This document shows positions 23,021 to 31,905 of a stretch of 64,000 bases of DNA, piece after piece. This stretch comes from Gp13-AA77 sp035949375. GTDB lineage: Bacteria > Acidobacteriota > Terriglobia > UBA7540. The stretch is from NCBI GenBank assembly GCA_035949375.1, contig DASZIG010000021.1, positions 40,134 to 104,133 of the forward strand, written 5' to 3'. Positions within the stretch are counted from its first letter, which is position 1. Every line of letters starts with the position of its first letter. Below the pieces are notes generated by a model that did no database searches, was not told the origin of the DNA, and worked only from the letters and a program-made list of their open reading frames with translations. A program made the position numbers and the translations under genes.

Positions 23021-25687
23021 ATGCCAGGGCGAATTCTGAGCTTGTTCCGGAACCTCTTTCGCGAGCGCGCGGTCGAGCAGGCACTGGATGACGAACTCCG
23101 TTCATCGGTGGAGGTTCTCACTGAGGAGAAGGTGAAGCAGGGACTTTCGCAATCGGCGGCACGTCGGGAGGCGCTCATGGAACTCGGTGGCGTTGAGCAG
23201 GTAAAGGAGGAGGTCCGCGCAGCACGGGCTGGGCGAATTCTGGAAGACTTCGCGAGGGATGTGCGTTTTGCCTTCCGCACTCTGGCCAAGTCGCCCGGCT
23301 TTACGGCCGTAGTCGTTCTGACGCTTGCCCTCGGGATCGGCGCGAACACGGCCATCTTCAGCGTGGTGAACGCAGTCTTGCTGCGTCCGTTGCCCTTTGC
23401 GGCGCCGGATCGGTTGATGAGCGTTGTCTCCATGCGCCGGGGGAACGTGCCGGACAACGCCTCCTACCCCGACTTCGCCGACTGGAGAGCGCAGAACCAA
23501 GTCTTTTCGGAAATGGCTGCCTATACTACGGACAACTTTACGCTCACCGGCCAGGGCGAAGCCCTGCACATTCAGGGCGCGGACGTATCGGCCGATCTGT
23601 TCTCGCTGCTGGGCGTGAAGCCGATTCTTGGTCGCGCTTTCCTCCCGACTGAAGACAAGCTGCCTACTGCAAATGGGGCATTCGCCATCGTTTTGAGCCA
23701 TCGCTTGTGGCGGGAGCGCTTCCATGCCGATCCTGGGCTCGTAGGCCGAACCATTGAGATCGACAACCGCGACTTTACCGTGGTGGGAGTGGCGCCGCCC
23801 GATTTTCAGTTTCCCATCCAGGGCGAACCCGTCGATTTCTGGATGACGATGGCTATTAATTTTGTATCTGCGCCCGGAGAGCCTTCCATGGTCGAGCAGC
23901 GGGGCGCGCACTATCTGGACGTGATTGCGCGGCTCAAGCCGGGCGTGCCACGCGCCGAGGCCCAGGCGGAGATGAGCACGATTGTCAGCCGGTTGAACAA
24001 GCAATATGCCGGCAATGCGCCGCGAGGTGTGGAAGTTTTGCCCGAAATTGACCGGGTCGCAGGCCCGGCTCGCCCGGCCCTGGTAATTTTGCTCGCGGCC
24101 GTAGGCTGCGTGCTCCTGATCGCGTGCGCGAACGTCGCGAACCTGATGCTGGCGCGCGGGGCGTCGCGGCAAAAAGAGATGGCCGTGCGTGCGGCCCTGG
24201 GCGCAGGCCGCGGGCGCATGATCCGGCAAATGCTCACGGAGAGCGTTCTTCTCGCCATGCTGGGAGGTGTGCTGGGAGCAGGGCTGGGACTTTGGGGCAT
24301 CTCCGCCCTGATCCGCCTGCTTCCCGTGGACATTCCCCGCCTTGCCGGCGTTCGCGTCGACAGCGCGGTGCTCCTGTTTGCGGCGTTGGTGTCGATGCTA
24401 ACCGGAATCGTGTTCGGCCTCGCTCCCGCGGCGCAGGCCTCGAGGCTCGCTTTTGTGGAATCGTTGAAAGAAAGCGGACGGGGGCTATCCGAAGGTCTCT
24501 ATCGCAGCCGTGGGCGAGGCCTGCTGGTAGTGGCCGACGTAGCGGTGGCGGCGGTGCTGCTGGTTGGCGCAGGCTTGCTCATCAACAGCTTCTTGCGGCT
24601 CCAGCGGGTTGACCCCGGATTCAATCCGCAGCGTGTGCTGACCTTCAAGATGGATTTGCCGTACGTGCGCTACTCAGGCCTGAGCCAGACGCAATTCTTT
24701 GAGCGAGCTATCGACCGGCTCGGTCATCTGCCGGGCGTCCTCTCGGCGAGCGCTGTGCTTCCTCTGCCGCTCGATGGGGACGACGTTGGTACGTTCCTCA
24801 CCATCGAGGGACGGCCGGTGGCGGAAGCTAACCCTCCACGGGCGGGCTACACCTGGGTTGAGCCAGGCTACTTCAGCACCGTCGGCATTCCGCTGATGAA
24901 GGGGCGGGACTTCACCGCAGCCGATGATCTTGCGACCGCTCCCGTCGTCGTCATCAACCAAACTCTTGCCCGCCAATTCTTTCCCTCCCAGGATCCGATC
25001 GGCAAGCGAATCAAGCCCGGGATCAGTAACGGTTACAAGGCGTCGCCCATGCGCGAGGTGGTGGGGGTGGTGGGTGATGTGAGGCAATATGGGCTCGCCT
25101 CAGTGCCGGGCCCCGAGGTCTACGTCCCGCTCGGGCAAAGCCCGCTCGGCAGCATGAATTTTGTCGTCCGCACGGCAGTTGATCCTTTGACCATGGTCGG
25201 CGCCATCCGGCAGGAAATGGGCGAAATGGACAAGAATCTGCCGTTCTACGGCGTCAAGACCTTCAACCAGTATCTTGGCGAAGGGTTCGCCCAGCCCCGC
25301 TTTCTCACCTTGCTGCTCGGCCTCTTTGCTGCCCTGGCGCTCGCCCTGGCGGCCATCGGGCTCTATGGGCTTGTTTCCTATTCCGCCAGCCGGCGCACGC
25401 ACGAAATCGGCATCCGCCTCGCGCTGGGAGCAGAAAAGCGCGACGTGCTGAGGCTTGTGGTAGGGCAGGGATTCAAGCTGACGCTGATGGGTGCTGTCAT
25501 CGGCGCCGCCGGCGCGCTGGCCTTGACGCGGTTCCTGTCAGGCCTGCTCTACGGCGTCAGGCCCACCGACCTGCCAACGTTCCTCGCCGTCATGCTGATT
25601 CTGATGGCCGTGGCGCTGGTCGCCAGTTATATCCCCGCCCGCCGCGCGACCAAAGTCGATCCCATGGTGGCCTTGAGATATGAGTAG
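23021..25687 (+). CDS. ADOP-family permease of the plus-strand module
   Basis: An 888-residue duplicated FtsX/MacB-like permease. The start at 23021 is chosen because GGAGG (23012-23016) sits five bases upstream; an in-frame ATG at 23009 lies before that site. The N-terminal soluble part differs from the other three ADOPs (EQALDDELRSSVEVLTEEKVKQGLSQSAARREALMELGG), showing a separate subfamily. The membrane and core parts are standard: NPGF-like SPGFTAVVVLTLALGIGANTAIFSV, ARGASRQKEMAVRAALGAGRGRMIRQML, and the end IPARRATKVDPMVALRYE. It is coupled to the PadR gene and followed at once by a stem-loop repeat element. Confidence 0.92.
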   Translation: MPGRILSLFRNLFRERAVEQALDDELRSSVEVLTEEKVKQGLSQSAARREALMELGGVEQVKEEVRAARAGRILEDFARDVRFAFRTLAKSPGFTAVVVLTLALGIGANTAIFSVVNAVLLRPLPFAAPDRLMSVVSMRRGNVPDNASYPDFADWRAQNQVFSEMAAYTTDNFTLTGQGEALHIQGADVSADLFSLLGVKPILGRAFLPTEDKLPTANGAFAIVLSHRLWRERFHADPGLVGRTIEIDNRDFTVVGVAPPDFQFPIQGEPVDFWMTMAINFVSAPGEPSMVEQRGAHYLDVIARLKPGVPRAEAQAEMSTIVSRLNKQYAGNAPRGVEVLPEIDRVAGPARPALVILLAAVGCVLLIACANVANLMLARGASRQKEMAVRAALGAGRGRMIRQMLTESVLLAMLGGVLGAGLGLWGISALIRLLPVDIPRLAGVRVDSAVLLFAALVSMLTGIVFGLAPAAQASRLAFVESLKESGRGLSEGLYRSRGRGLLVVADVAVAAVLLVGAGLLINSFLRLQRVDPGFNPQRVLTFKMDLPYVRYSGLSQTQFFERAIDRLGHLPGVLSASAVLPLPLDGDDVGTFLTIEGRPVAEANPPRAGYTWVEPGYFSTVGIPLMKGRDFTAADDLATAPVVVINQTLARQFFPSQDPIGKRIKPGISNGYKASPMREVVGVVGDVRQYGLASVPGPEVYVPLGQSPLGSMNFVVRTAVDPLTMVGAIRQEMGEMDKNLPFYGVKTFNQYLGEGFAQPRFLTLLLGLFAALALALAAIGLYGLVSYSASRRTHEIGIRLALGAEKRDVLRLVVGQGFKLTLMGAVIGAAGALALTRFLSGLLYGVRPTDLPTFLAVMLILMAVALVASYIPARRATKVDPMVALRYE

Positions 25688-25699
25688 GCGGCGGCTGGA

Positions 25700-25776
25700 G
25701 CGTGTGTGTGAAAATTGAGAAACGGCGGCTTTGCCGCCCTGCTGTGCGGAAAGGCCCCCGCCTTTCCGTCCAGCAG
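25700..25776 (+). repeat. Stem-loop repeat element, copy 1
   Basis: The stretch reads GTGTGTGTGAAAATTGAGAA followed by two hairpins, GGCGGC-TTT-GCCGCC-type (25724-25738) and GGAAAGGC-CCCC-GCCTTTCC (25748-25766). An inverted, diverged copy lies at 26435-26522, so the pair brackets the small secreted-protein gene at 25985-26353. Confidence 0.65.
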
Positions 25777-25984
25777 AGCCATAGAAATTAGAGCCGCTGC
25801 CGCGCAAGCCAAGGGTTTACGCTCTGGAGCCCTGACGCCAACGCGAATCGCTGACCGTTCAGTCGTCCCTGTCCGCTGGCGTTCGACCCCCGAGTTTGCA
25901 CGTTCTAGCCCGGACCGCTTGAAACCGGCGAGGAAATGCCTCAACAATAGGGCTGTCGATCAGGGGGGAAGAGAGGAAACGCTC
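25777..25984. other. Intergenic region, nothing recognised
   Basis: Downstream of the repeat copy the sequence shows no promoter or gene I can defend. The frame of the next gene is open through this stretch but reads as repeat-derived nonsense before the signal peptide. Confidence 0.4.
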
Positions 25985-26353
25985 ATGAGGCATCTGCTGC
26001 TTTCAATCGCGCTGTTGACGTTGGGGGCCGTGACGGCATCCGCGGCCGACATCAGTGGGACGTGGAAAGGGACGGCTCAGACGCCGGCCGGCCCCGTCGA
26101 GAGGACTTTCACCTTCAAGGTTGATGGTAACAAGTTGACCGGCGACACCACGAGCGACATGTTCGGCAAGTCGACAATTGAGGACGGCAAAATCGACGGC
26201 GACAACATTTCCTTCAGCATCACCGTGAGCTTTCAGGGGAACGATGGGAAAATCAGCTACAAGGGCAAGGTTGAAGGCGACACCATCAAGTTTACGGTGG
26301 AGATTCCAGGCGTTGACCAGACCGTGGACTACACGGCGAAGCGGGTAACCTAG
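25985..26353 (+). CDS. Small secreted beta-rich protein, function unknown
   Basis: A 122-residue protein with a clear signal peptide (MRHLLLSIALLTLGAVTASAAD). The start at 25985 is set by that signal and by GAGAGG eleven bases upstream. The mature part, starting DISGTWKGTAQTPAGPVERT, alternates hydrophobic and polar residues in short strands separated by GD and DGK turns (KVDGNKLTGDT, IEDGKIDGDN, KVEGDTIKF). This is typical of small lipocalin-like or calycin-like beta barrels common in Acidobacteria. No catalytic motif is seen. It is flanked on both sides by inverted copies of the same stem-loop element, suggesting it may have moved or been captured as a unit. Confidence 0.75.
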   Translation: MRHLLLSIALLTLGAVTASAADISGTWKGTAQTPAGPVERTFTFKVDGNKLTGDTTSDMFGKSTIEDGKIDGDNISFSITVSFQGNDGKISYKGKVEGDTIKFTVEIPGVDQTVDYTAKRVT

Positions 26354-26434
26354 CCCCGGCATGCCAGGCGCGCTTATCGCAGATGCGCTTCTTAGACGGT
26401 GGCCGAAGCAACGGTGATCAGGCGAGAGCCGGTC

Positions 26435-26522
26435 GTAAGCGGCTTTGCCGCCATCCTGTGGGGAAAGGCTTTGCCTTTCCCGCAGGCCGCCCGAGCCGCC
26501 GTTTCTCGGTTTTTCACGCGCG
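26435..26522 (-). repeat. Stem-loop repeat element, copy 2 (inverted)
   Basis: Read on the minus strand it begins GCGCGTGAAAAACCGAGAAA and continues with GGCGGC- and GGGAAAGGC-type hairpins, in the same order as copy 1 at 25700-25776. On the plus strand the hairpins are GCGGCTTTGCCGC (26439-26451) and GGGAAAGGC-TTT-GCCTTTCCC (26461-26481). Divergence from copy 1 suggests an old insertion. Confidence 0.65.
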
Positions 26523-26888
26523 CTCTGACATGCCTGGGCGCTGACCGCCCACGCCGGTCACTGAAGGCGGCCGGAGGCCCGGGAGATGCTTGTCCAATCG
26601 AGGCACGAGCCGCCTATCCCCCAAAATCGGCCATGTCGCTTTGAGACAACCGGGAAGCATGAAAATCTTCGGGCGGAAGGGCGAATCTGGGCGGCCCCCC
26701 CACCCCTATCAAAAATACGAGAAGCGAAGCCAATAAGCTCTTTATAATCAACAAAAATGTGCGAAATTGAGAAAAACCGAAGCCATCACGAAGCCAACCG
26801 AACCCATGCTCCGGCCGCCTAAGTTCTTTATTTGATACGTCCCTTCGTGTAGAGTCGTCGTTGCTTCGCGTGTGCCTGGAGAGCCAGC
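26523..26888. other. Intergenic region before penicillin-acylase gene
   Basis: 366 bases with no defensible gene. A TATAAT lies at 26743-26748 in an AT-rich stretch but without a good -35. The word GAAGCCA occurs three times (26726, 26779, 26790). The promoter of the downstream gene is presumably here but cannot be fixed. Confidence 0.4.
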
Positions 26889-29426
26889 GTGAACGCCCGA
26901 ACAACGTTCGCAGTCCTTACGGGCCTGGCCGCTGTCGGCCTGATCGTGACAGGCGTCCAGGGTATTCATAGAACGCAACTGCCGGTTGCGGCTCAGTCCG
27001 GGCAGGGCGCTCCTACCGCTGGCCGATCCAGCCTGCAGCTTCGCGGACTGCGCTCGCCGGTTGAGGTGGATTTCGATCGCCAGGGCATCCCGCACATCTA
27101 CGCGCAATCCGCCCCGGACGCTTATTTGGCGCTCGGTTACCTGCACGCGCGCGATCGCCTGTTCCAGATGGAGGTTTACCGCCGCCGTGGTTCGGGCACG
27201 CTGGCTGAGGTCTTCGGCCCTTCACAGTTGCAGGACGACATTTTCATCCGCCAGATCGGAATCCGGCGCGGTGCGGAGGCCATCTGGCAGAGCCCGCGGC
27301 TCGACGCGAGCGTCCGGCGCGAGTTCGAGGCTTACTGTGCGGGCGTTAACGCGCGCATCGCCGAGCTCGCAGATCGTCTGCCTCCGGCTTTTCAGCAGTT
27401 GGGAATCCGGCCCGCGCCCTGGACGCCGGTTGACGCCCTGGTCTTCGCCCGCTACATGGGCTGGGACCAATCCGGCACCGACACCGACGTTTGGATGGGG
27501 ATGCTGGTCGAAAAGCTCGGCCTCGACACGGCGAACGAGCTATTCCCACTGGACCGTCCTTACGAGATCTCGACCGTCCCCGCGAGTTCACTCGTCGCAA
27601 GCGGTGATCGGGGCGGGGCGGCGGCGGCGGAAAAGAACGCCGGTGACGACACCCGCGCGACAGACAGAATCGCGGAGGCAGATGCTCCCCGCTTTCCCGC
27701 GGGTTTTGACCAGGCTGCGCTCGAGTTGCACCGGCGATTCGTTGCCGGGCGTACGGGCAGCCGCTTCGCCTTCGGCAGCAACAACTGGGTGATCGACGGA
27801 CATAAGTCGGCCACAGGGAAGCCGATACTGGCCAACGACCCTCACCTCGGATTCTCGCTGCCCGCGATCTGGTACACCGCGCACTTGGTAGCGCCGGGCC
27901 TGGACGTCATCGGCGTGACCTTCCCGGGCTTCCCCTACGCGGTCATCGGCCACAACGACCGCGTGGCCTGGGGCTTGACCAACCTGCAGTCCGACGCCGT
28001 GGACTATTTCATCGAGAAGACGGACCCGGCGCATCGCAGCCAGTATTTCTACAAGGGGTCCTGGCGTGATCTCGATCGCCGCGAAGAAGACGTTCCCGTG
28101 CGCGGCGGCAAACCCTACCATCTCGTGACCGAATCGACGGTACACGGTCCGCTCGTGACCACGCACGGAGTGCGTCTCGCGCTCGACTGGACCGGCCTCG
28201 AGCCAAGCTTCGAGGTGCTTGCCTTCCGCGGGATGAATCGCGCCCGCAACGTCGCGGACTATAAGCTTGCGCTGCGCGATCTGGCCGTGCCCGCGCTCAA
28301 CGTCATCTATGCTGACGTGGACGGCAACATCGCCATCGCGCCCCATGGCCGGCTGCCCGTGCGCAAGCATGGGCTTGGACGCTGGCCGGTGGACGGCGCT
28401 TCGGGGGATTACGACTGGCTGGGGTTCATTCCCGACGACCGCCTGCCCTTCGCGCTCAATCCGCCCGAACACTACCTGGCCTCGGCGAACGGCCGTCCGG
28501 CGCCCGTCGGCTACCCGTATTACCTCGGCTGGATGTGGGATCCGAGCTACCGCACGCGCCGCATTCACCAACTGCTCGAAACACACCAGCAAGTCACCGT
28601 GGCGGACATGGAGACGTTCCAGACCGACGCTCATGACGTGGCTGCCGAGCGCTTCGTGCCTGTGCTGCTCGCGGCTTATGATCGCCAACCGTCCGGGGAC
28701 GTTCCGGCGGGTGACGATCGCGTGCGCGCGGCCCTCGCGGAGCTACGCCGCTGGGACTTCGTGGCGCGGCCGGAGTCTGTCGCCGAAACGATCTGGACGG
28801 CATGGCTCGAAGCCTACCGGCAGACGGTCTGGCAGAATCACTTCGAAGCCGCCGGCGTCGAGCCCTGGGACGGCGGTTGGGGCTTTGCGGGCTCGAACGA
28901 ACGCCAGCCCGAGATTGAGGTGCTCGAGTTCCTGACGCGCGAAGTTCCGGAGTCGCCCTGGTTCGACAATGTACGCACGCCCGAGCGCGAATCACGCGAT
29001 GATGTGATCCGCTCGAGCTTCGCGGCGGCAGTCCAAAAACTTGCCGCGGAGCGCGGTCCGGAGGTCCATGACTGGCGGTGGGGCAAGACGAATGTGCTTC
29101 GCCTGCATTCCCTCACGGGCGTCGCGGCCCTCGATCGCGGCGGGATCGAAGTGCCGGGCGACGAGTTCACGCTCGGACCCGGCGACGATGGCGGTGAAGT
29201 CACCGGGGGCGCCTCCTGGCGCATGGTGGTGGACTTGGGCGACCTCTCGAAGAGCGCCGGTATGTATCCCGGGGGCCAGAGCGAGGATCCCTCAAGCCGT
29301 CATTACGTTGACCAGATGCAGCCGTGGGCGGCGGGGCGCTATTTGCCGCTTCACTTCGAGGCGAAACCAGGCAGCCTGGCCGCGGGGGAGGTCGAGTCAG
29401 TACTGGTTCTCAATCCTGCGCCGTAA
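26889..29426 (+). CDS. Penicillin-acylase-family amidohydrolase
   Basis: An 845-residue Ntn-hydrolase precursor starting at a GTG. An N-terminal hydrophobic segment (residues 6-25) exports or anchors it. The family opening VEVDFDRQGIPHIYAQSAPDAYLALGYLHARDRLFQME lies at 58-95. The catalytic serine is Ser297 in FGSNNWVIDG, where autocleavage before Ser would create the beta-chain N-terminal nucleophile. GKPILANDPHLGFSLPAIWY and VIGHNDRVAWGLTNLQSDAVDYF are conserved beta-chain stretches. Between alpha and beta regions lies an Ala/Asp-rich spacer (~residues 240-270), the expected cleaved linker. Family members hydrolyse acyl amides such as beta-lactam side chains, N-acyl-homoserine lactones or lipopeptides; the substrate cannot be told from sequence. 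A small membrane protein gene follows. Confidence 0.92.
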   Translation: MNARTTFAVLTGLAAVGLIVTGVQGIHRTQLPVAAQSGQGAPTAGRSSLQLRGLRSPVEVDFDRQGIPHIYAQSAPDAYLALGYLHARDRLFQMEVYRRRGSGTLAEVFGPSQLQDDIFIRQIGIRRGAEAIWQSPRLDASVRREFEAYCAGVNARIAELADRLPPAFQQLGIRPAPWTPVDALVFARYMGWDQSGTDTDVWMGMLVEKLGLDTANELFPLDRPYEISTVPASSLVASGDRGGAAAAEKNAGDDTRATDRIAEADAPRFPAGFDQAALELHRRFVAGRTGSRFAFGSNNWVIDGHKSATGKPILANDPHLGFSLPAIWYTAHLVAPGLDVIGVTFPGFPYAVIGHNDRVAWGLTNLQSDAVDYFIEKTDPAHRSQYFYKGSWRDLDRREEDVPVRGGKPYHLVTESTVHGPLVTTHGVRLALDWTGLEPSFEVLAFRGMNRARNVADYKLALRDLAVPALNVIYADVDGNIAIAPHGRLPVRKHGLGRWPVDGASGDYDWLGFIPDDRLPFALNPPEHYLASANGRPAPVGYPYYLGWMWDPSYRTRRIHQLLETHQQVTVADMETFQTDAHDVAAERFVPVLLAAYDRQPSGDVPAGDDRVRAALAELRRWDFVARPESVAETIWTAWLEAYRQTVWQNHFEAAGVEPWDGGWGFAGSNERQPEIEVLEFLTREVPESPWFDNVRTPERESRDDVIRSSFAAAVQKLAAERGPEVHDWRWGKTNVLRLHSLTGVAALDRGGIEVPGDEFTLGPGDDGGEVTGGASWRMVVDLGDLSKSAGMYPGGQSEDPSSRHYVDQMQPWAAGRYLPLHFEAKPGSLAAGEVESVLVLNPAP

Positions 29427-29448
29427 GCTGAACGAGACGGAGCGCTGT

Positions 29449-29474
29449 GAAGACCGGAGTGGAAGACCGGAGTG
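29449..29474 (+). repeat. Perfect 13-bp tandem duplication
   Basis: GAAGACCGGAGTG occurs twice head to tail, starting 22 bases after the penicillin-acylase stop codon. Similar perfect 14-bp duplications follow two other genes in the window (57457 and 63841). Confidence 0.85.
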
Positions 29475-29521
29475 GATTGCGGTGCAAGGTGAGCCTGTGT
29501 TAGGTTCAGGATTCAACTGCG

Positions 29522-29701
29522 ATGGTCATCTCCCACTTTCCCGCCATGCTGCTGTTCGCCTTTCTCGTCTCCGTGGTGTTTGGAGTCATTGCGAAAAACA
29601 CCACGCGCGAGCGGGTTCTGTACGGCGCGAAGTCCTTCGTCCTCTTCGTCGGCATCGCCTTGCTGATCGGATGGCTGATGTATCCGTTCCCGAGGCCCTG
29701 A
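29522..29701 (+). CDS. Small two-helix membrane protein (59 aa)
   Basis: A 59-residue frame beginning MVISHFPAMLLFAFLVSVVF and ending WLMYPFPRP. It encodes two hydrophobic segments (residues ~8-24 and ~39-54) separated by a short polar loop, AKNTTRERVLYGAKS. That positive loop suggests both termini face outward or that the protein is a hairpin in the inner membrane. AGGA lies about ten bases upstream of the ATG. It follows the penicillin-acylase gene by 95 bases on the same strand and may be co-transcribed. Function unknown; the composition is too membrane-like to be chance. Confidence 0.6.
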   Translation: MVISHFPAMLLFAFLVSVVFGVIAKNTTRERVLYGAKSFVLFVGIALLIGWLMYPFPRP

Positions 29702-29751
29702 CTGCCTGAACCCTGAGACCGAATCCGAAAGCCGGCTTCCGAAACCCGTCC

Positions 29752-31269
29752 TTACACGCCTTTGATCACCGATCCCCAGTCGCCGCGATATTCAAGATCG
29801 AGCATGGCCTGCGCGGCGCTCGAATTCGTCACCTTGAAGTTCTCGCTGTCCCACCTGAGCCGTTCTCCGGTGCGCAAGGCGATGTTGCCGAGCATCAAAG
29901 CCTCGCCGATAGGCGCTTCAAACTCGAAGTTGGCGGCCGCGGGCGGACCACCCTTGGCGGCCAATATCCATTCCTGGTAGTGGCCGGGCGAACGCCGCAG
30001 CATCCGGGGCGGAGGAACGAAGGACTTCTTACGCGAATCGGGCAGGATTTGCGGGTGGTCGCCCTCAAAGCCGGCCATGATCATGCCGAGGTCGCCCACC
30101 ACGAGCAGACCCTCGTTCTCGACGCCAAAGTCACGTCCGTCTTCCAGTTCATCCGGACGCGGCGGCTTGATCCCGCCGTCGTACCAGTTGATCTGGACTG
30201 GCGGCATGCCGCCTCGGCCCGGAAACTCCCAATGAATCAGCGACGCCGCGGGGAAACTCTCCTTGAACAGCTTGGTGGAACTCGCTTCCACGGTCGTCGG
30301 CGCTGTGAGCTTCAGCATCCGGAAGATGGTGTCGAAGCTGTACTGGCCCATGTCGCCGAGCGCACCGTTGCCGAAATCGTACCAGCCGCGCCAGACGAAG
30401 GGCAGATAGACGTGGCTGAAAGGGCGCTCCGGCGCCGGTCCGAGCCACAGATCCCAGTCAAAGCCCTCGGGGACGGGATCGGCGCGATCGGGCCGGTCGA
30501 GGCCCTGGGGCCAGAAAGGCCTGCTGGACCAGTTTTCCACGCGGTGCACCGGACCGACCGCGCGCGCCATCATCCATTCCTGCAGTATGCGGGTGATACT
30601 CGAGGCCGAGTTGGCGACCGCGACTTGGGTGGCCACTTTCGTTTGGCGCGCCACCTCGGCCATGCGGCGGGCTTCCACGGCCGAGTGACTCATGGGCTTT
30701 TGGCAGTAAACGTGTTTGCCCATCTTCATCGCCATGATCGAAATCGGCGCGTGCCAGTGGTCCGGTGTGCACACCACCACGCCGTCGAGATCCTTTTCCT
30801 GATGCAGCGCCTCCCGGAAGTCGCTGTAGGCGGTGCAGCCGTGGTAGGCGCCCGAGGCATTCTGCGTCGCGTAATACGCCTCCACGATCGCGCGCGCCGG
30901 ATCGCGCCCCGCCGTTGGACCGGTGAGCTTGCTGCCCCAACCTGGGTCTCCGAGCACGGCCCGAACCTTGTCGCGCAGTTCGTTCGTGCCCCATTCGGAG
31001 TAGTCGCTGCTCTGCCGATTTACGTCGCAAACCGCGATAACCTGGACCTGCGGCAGCTTCAGGAAGTCCATCATCACCCGCGTTCCCTGGGCGCCGACGC
31101 CAATCGAGGCCAGGGTCAGCTTGTCGCTCGGCGCGACGTACCCTTCGCCGCCGAGCACCCGTCGCGGGACAATCGAAAACGCCAGCGCCGACGCCGCGCC
31201 GCTGAGAAACGTACGGCGCGAGACGCGATCTTCGCGCTTGACGGTCCCGCCTCTTGGTCGATTCTTCAC
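29752..31269 (-). CDS. Tat-exported Gfo/Idh/MocA-family oxidoreductase
   Basis: A 505-residue NAD(P)-dependent oxidoreductase. The GTG at 31269 is chosen because AGGGAGG lies six bases upstream and it places a twin-arginine signal, SRRTFLSGAASALAFS, at residues 17-32, implying folded export. LTLASIGVGAQGTRVMMDFL is the Rossmann nucleotide-binding strand, AVCDVNRQ follows, and HVYCQKPMSHSAVEARRM is the family EKP-type motif with Gln replacing Glu. GNGALGDMGQYSFDTIFRML is the catalytic-domain GG...D..H-like stretch with altered His. Family members act on sugars and inositols; in Acidobacteria and Planctomycetes Tat-exported members are abundant and their substrates mostly unknown. It stands alone, convergent with the small membrane protein gene. 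Confidence 0.9.
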   Translation of the reverse strand: MKNRPRGGTVKREDRVSRRTFLSGAASALAFSIVPRRVLGGEGYVAPSDKLTLASIGVGAQGTRVMMDFLKLPQVQVIAVCDVNRQSSDYSEWGTNELRDKVRAVLGDPGWGSKLTGPTAGRDPARAIVEAYYATQNASGAYHGCTAYSDFREALHQEKDLDGVVVCTPDHWHAPISIMAMKMGKHVYCQKPMSHSAVEARRMAEVARQTKVATQVAVANSASSITRILQEWMMARAVGPVHRVENWSSRPFWPQGLDRPDRADPVPEGFDWDLWLGPAPERPFSHVYLPFVWRGWYDFGNGALGDMGQYSFDTIFRMLKLTAPTTVEASSTKLFKESFPAASLIHWEFPGRGGMPPVQINWYDGGIKPPRPDELEDGRDFGVENEGLLVVGDLGMIMAGFEGDHPQILPDSRKKSFVPPPRMLRRSPGHYQEWILAAKGGPPAAANFEFEAPIGEALMLGNIALRTGERLRWDSENFKVTNSSAAQAMLDLEYRGDWGSVIKGV

Positions 31270-31515
31270 GATGTCCTCCCTGGAAGCCCGCAATTCGCCG
31301 GCTTTGCACCACACCAACCCTCAAAAGCTACGCCGGAGGGTCAGCGCAGGTCAATCAGAATTGCTGGCAGAAATTGCCGCACCGATTGCCCGGCGCGGGT
31401 CGAAGCGCGGAAGGGTTCTCCCGCGAAGCCTCAGGCCTTTGTATACTGGACGGCGGGCGGTGCCTGCGCATGGCCTGCCGCCCAAAAACTCAACTCAGGT
31501 CTGAGGTCCAAGCTG

Positions 31516-31839
31516 ATGAACGCTGATTCGAACACGCCATCCGCCGCGGCGAATGTGCCCGCGGCCTCGAAACCAAATGAACAGGACGCCATCTATCAAG
31601 GCGGCCGCGTGGTGGGCAAGGCTCTCGATGCGCGCGTCGACACCGAAGCCCGTGAAATCCATTTCGGCGAGATCAGCAACAGCGACGATCTGTTGCTTCC
31701 GGAGGACTGCGAATTTCGGGAGTACCGCATCCTCATTCAACGTATGGAGTTTGCAACGCGGGAGGAACGAGGGGCGGTGCATAAGGGACGGGTCCTGAGA
31801 GGCGTGGTGGCGGAGATCCTGGGCTACCGGGAGCAGTAG
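31516..31839 (+). CDS. Hypothetical protein, 107 aa
   Basis: A 107-residue soluble protein starting at 31516, with GAGG nine bases upstream. The N-terminal ~25 residues are Ala/Asn/Pro-rich and probably disordered. The rest (GGRVVGKALDARVDTEAREIHFGEISNSDDLLLPEDCEFREYRILIQ) is acidic and has regular hydrophobic spacing typical of a folded domain. No family is recognised. It lies divergent from the Gfo/Idh/MocA gene and convergent with a small Cys-containing frame. Within the 246-base upstream spacer a GGCGG/CCGCC inverted repeat near 31453-31482 could be regulatory. Confidence 0.55.
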   Translation: MNADSNTPSAAANVPAASKPNEQDAIYQGGRVVGKALDARVDTEAREIHFGEISNSDDLLLPEDCEFREYRILIQRMEFATREERGAVHKGRVLRGVVAEILGYREQ

Positions 31840-31905
31840 TCGCTTCGGAGCTGCCGTGCGGTCCTGTGGAAACGAAGCTTGGGAATGGTCCGGATGCACC
31901 GCGAG

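Noticed and set aside
26399..26644. 81-residue frame after the small secreted-protein gene
   Set aside because: It translates the stem-loop element copy 2 and reads as repeat-derived residues.
26743..26748. TATAAT as promoter of the penicillin-acylase gene
   Set aside because: No suitable -35 hexamer lies 16-18 bases upstream.
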